A DNA stretch of 5,778 bases from an uncultured Clostridia bacterium (GTDB lineage: Bacteria > Bacillota > Clostridia > TANB77 > CAG-508): contig CANQFW010000079.1 of NCBI GenBank assembly GCA_947599995.1, positions 1 to 5,778 on the forward strand, given 5' to 3'. Position numbers and translations under genes: made by a program. The notes under the pieces are model-generated. The model was not told the origin of the DNA. It worked only from the letters and a program-made list of their open reading frames with translations, and ran no database searches. The number at the start of each line of letters is the position of its first letter. The stretch's first letter is position 1. Shown in pieces: positions 5,204 through 5,778 of the stretch.

Positions 5204-5704
5204 ATGTTAAAGAAAAATGGAGGTATCACATTAATAGCTCTAGTAATTACTATAATCGTATTATTAATTTTAGCAGGTATTTCTATTGCTATGCTAAGTG
5301 GAGATAATGGTGTTTTAAATAGAGCAAGTCAATCTAGTGTAAAAAATCAATTAGGTTCATTTAATGATGCTGTTAGCTTATTTGTATCAGATAAAACTAC
5401 TGAATACTATGAGCAAGCTTATGTAGAACAAAATGAAACTACAGCTGCAGAGACTTTAAATAAATATTTATCTGAAAAAGTTACAGCTGACACTTTATCT
5501 GCTGGTGTAGATGGATTATCTAAAGAGACTAACTCAGAATCAACTACTAAAGCTAAAGTAGAAGTGAAAAAAAATGAGTCAGAAGGAAGCGAAGCTTTGG
5601 AAACTATCACTTTAACAATGAAAGATTCTAAACACACTTATACATCAGTTGGAACAGTTACAAATGGAAGAGTTACATGGAAAATAACAACTGTAGCAGA
5701 ATAG
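5204..5704 (+). CDS. Type IV pilin-like protein with class III signal peptide
   Basis: A 166-residue pilin-like protein. The short basic leader MLKKNGG is followed by ITLIALVITIIVLLILAG, a long hydrophobic helix of the kind that packs in the pilus core. Prepilin peptidase would cut after Gly7, leaving about 159 residues with Ile1. Mature position 5, usually Glu, is Ala here. The stretch SGDNGVLNRAS after the helix is typical of a pilin family common in Clostridia. The C-terminal head (about 45-166) has a helical continuation, a Glu/Thr/Ser-rich middle and predicted strands (about 117-123, 132-140, 144-152, 156-163). It has no cysteines, so there is no disulfide-bounded D-region. It follows the assembly genes and probably is a substrate of their machine. 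It uses more T-ending codons (ACT, GCT, GTT, TCT) than its neighbours. I cannot tell a major pilin from a minor one, nor exclude a type II secretion-like pseudopilin. Confidence 0.85.
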   Translation: MLKKNGGITLIALVITIIVLLILAGISIAMLSGDNGVLNRASQSSVKNQLGSFNDAVSLFVSDKTTEYYEQAYVEQNETTAAETLNKYLSEKVTADTLSAGVDGLSKETNSESTTKAKVEVKKNESEGSEALETITLTMKDSKHTYTSVGTVTNGRVTWKITTVAE

Positions 5705-5711
5705 ATAAAAT

Positions 5712-5748
5712 ATAAAAGCATATGCATGCTATATGCATATGCTTTTAT
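5712..5748 (+). terminator. Hairpin after the pilin gene, probable (leaky) intrinsic terminator
   Basis: A 16-bp perfect stem: 5712-5727 pairs with 5733-5748 around the loop GCTAT. The core GCATATGCAT/ATGCATATGC is flanked by AAAA on the left and TTTTATTA on the right, the arrangement of an intrinsic terminator. It lies 7 nt after the pilin stop and 13 nt before the ribosome binding site of another gene. It may therefore end most pilin transcripts while allowing some read-through, or protect the pilin mRNA 3' end. The stem is AT-rich, so its strength is uncertain. Confidence 0.75.
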
Positions 5749-5761
5749 TAAAAACAAAAAG

Positions 5762-5778
5762 AAAGGACCATAAAAAAT
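5762..5778 (+). promoter_or_regulatory. Ribosome binding site and first two start-codon bases of a next gene
   Basis: AAAGGA (5762-5767) is followed after 9 nt by AT at 5777-5778, the last bases of the window. The spacing equals that of spoVAC and the pilP-like gene, so an ATG completed by the next base outside the window is likely. The gene would begin 72 nt after the pilin stop on the same strand. Its identity cannot be seen. Another pilin or pilus gene is the natural guess. Confidence 0.5.

Noticed and set aside
2289..5704. Calling the + strand block a type II secretion system
   Set aside because: The GspL-like and GspM-like layout is suggestive, but there is no secretin or GspE/F in view, and the host is probably monoderm. 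A type IV pilus-like machine is the simpler reading.

Overview
The window looks like chromosome from a spore-forming, low-GC, single-membrane Bacillota, most likely a clostridial lineage. The signs are the strongly AT-rich sequence, A-rich codon use, purine-rich AAAGGAG-type ribosome binding sites, a compact spoVACDE operon, and a pilin N-terminus of the kind common in Clostridia. I cannot name a genus from the sequence.

Layout. (1) 1-77, + strand: the 3' end of ftsZ, recognisable from the conserved C-terminal peptide DLDIPSFLRK. (2) 86-123: a strong hairpin between two convergent genes. (3) 2069-164, - strand: spoVAC-spoVAD-spoVAE, the forespore operon for the dipicolinic acid (DPA) channel, with a candidate sigma-F/sigma-G promoter at 2106-2134. 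(4) 2118-2288: an AT-rich divergent regulatory region with tandem 11-bp repeats (2146-2178) and a sigma-A-like promoter (2190-2218) facing right. (5) 2289-5126, + strand: three type IV pilus assembly genes. They are a fused PilM-PilN protein built like GspL, a PilO/GspM-like protein that overlaps it by 4 nt, and a small membrane-anchored protein in the pilP position carrying a GKQNPF motif. (6) 5204-5704: a type IV pilin-like gene with a class III leader and a very strong ribosome binding site. It is followed by a hairpin/terminator (5712-5748) and by the ribosome binding site and first two start-codon bases of another gene at the window edge.

How the parts work together. The spoVA genes move DPA into the forespore during sporulation and out of the spore at germination. 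The + strand block encodes the inner-membrane alignment platform of a type IV pilus-like machine plus at least one substrate pilin. The motor ATPase, polytopic platform protein and prepilin peptidase are not in the window.

The most interesting part is this pilus module. PilM and PilN are one polypeptide, the nucleotide-binding motifs of the PilM half look eroded, a PilP-position protein persists where no secretin would be expected, two of the assembly proteins end in long polar low-complexity tails, and the pilin lacks the usual Glu at mature position 5. The protein families are known. The arrangement is a variant of the type IV pilus/type II secretion system, and I see no evidence of an entirely unknown system.
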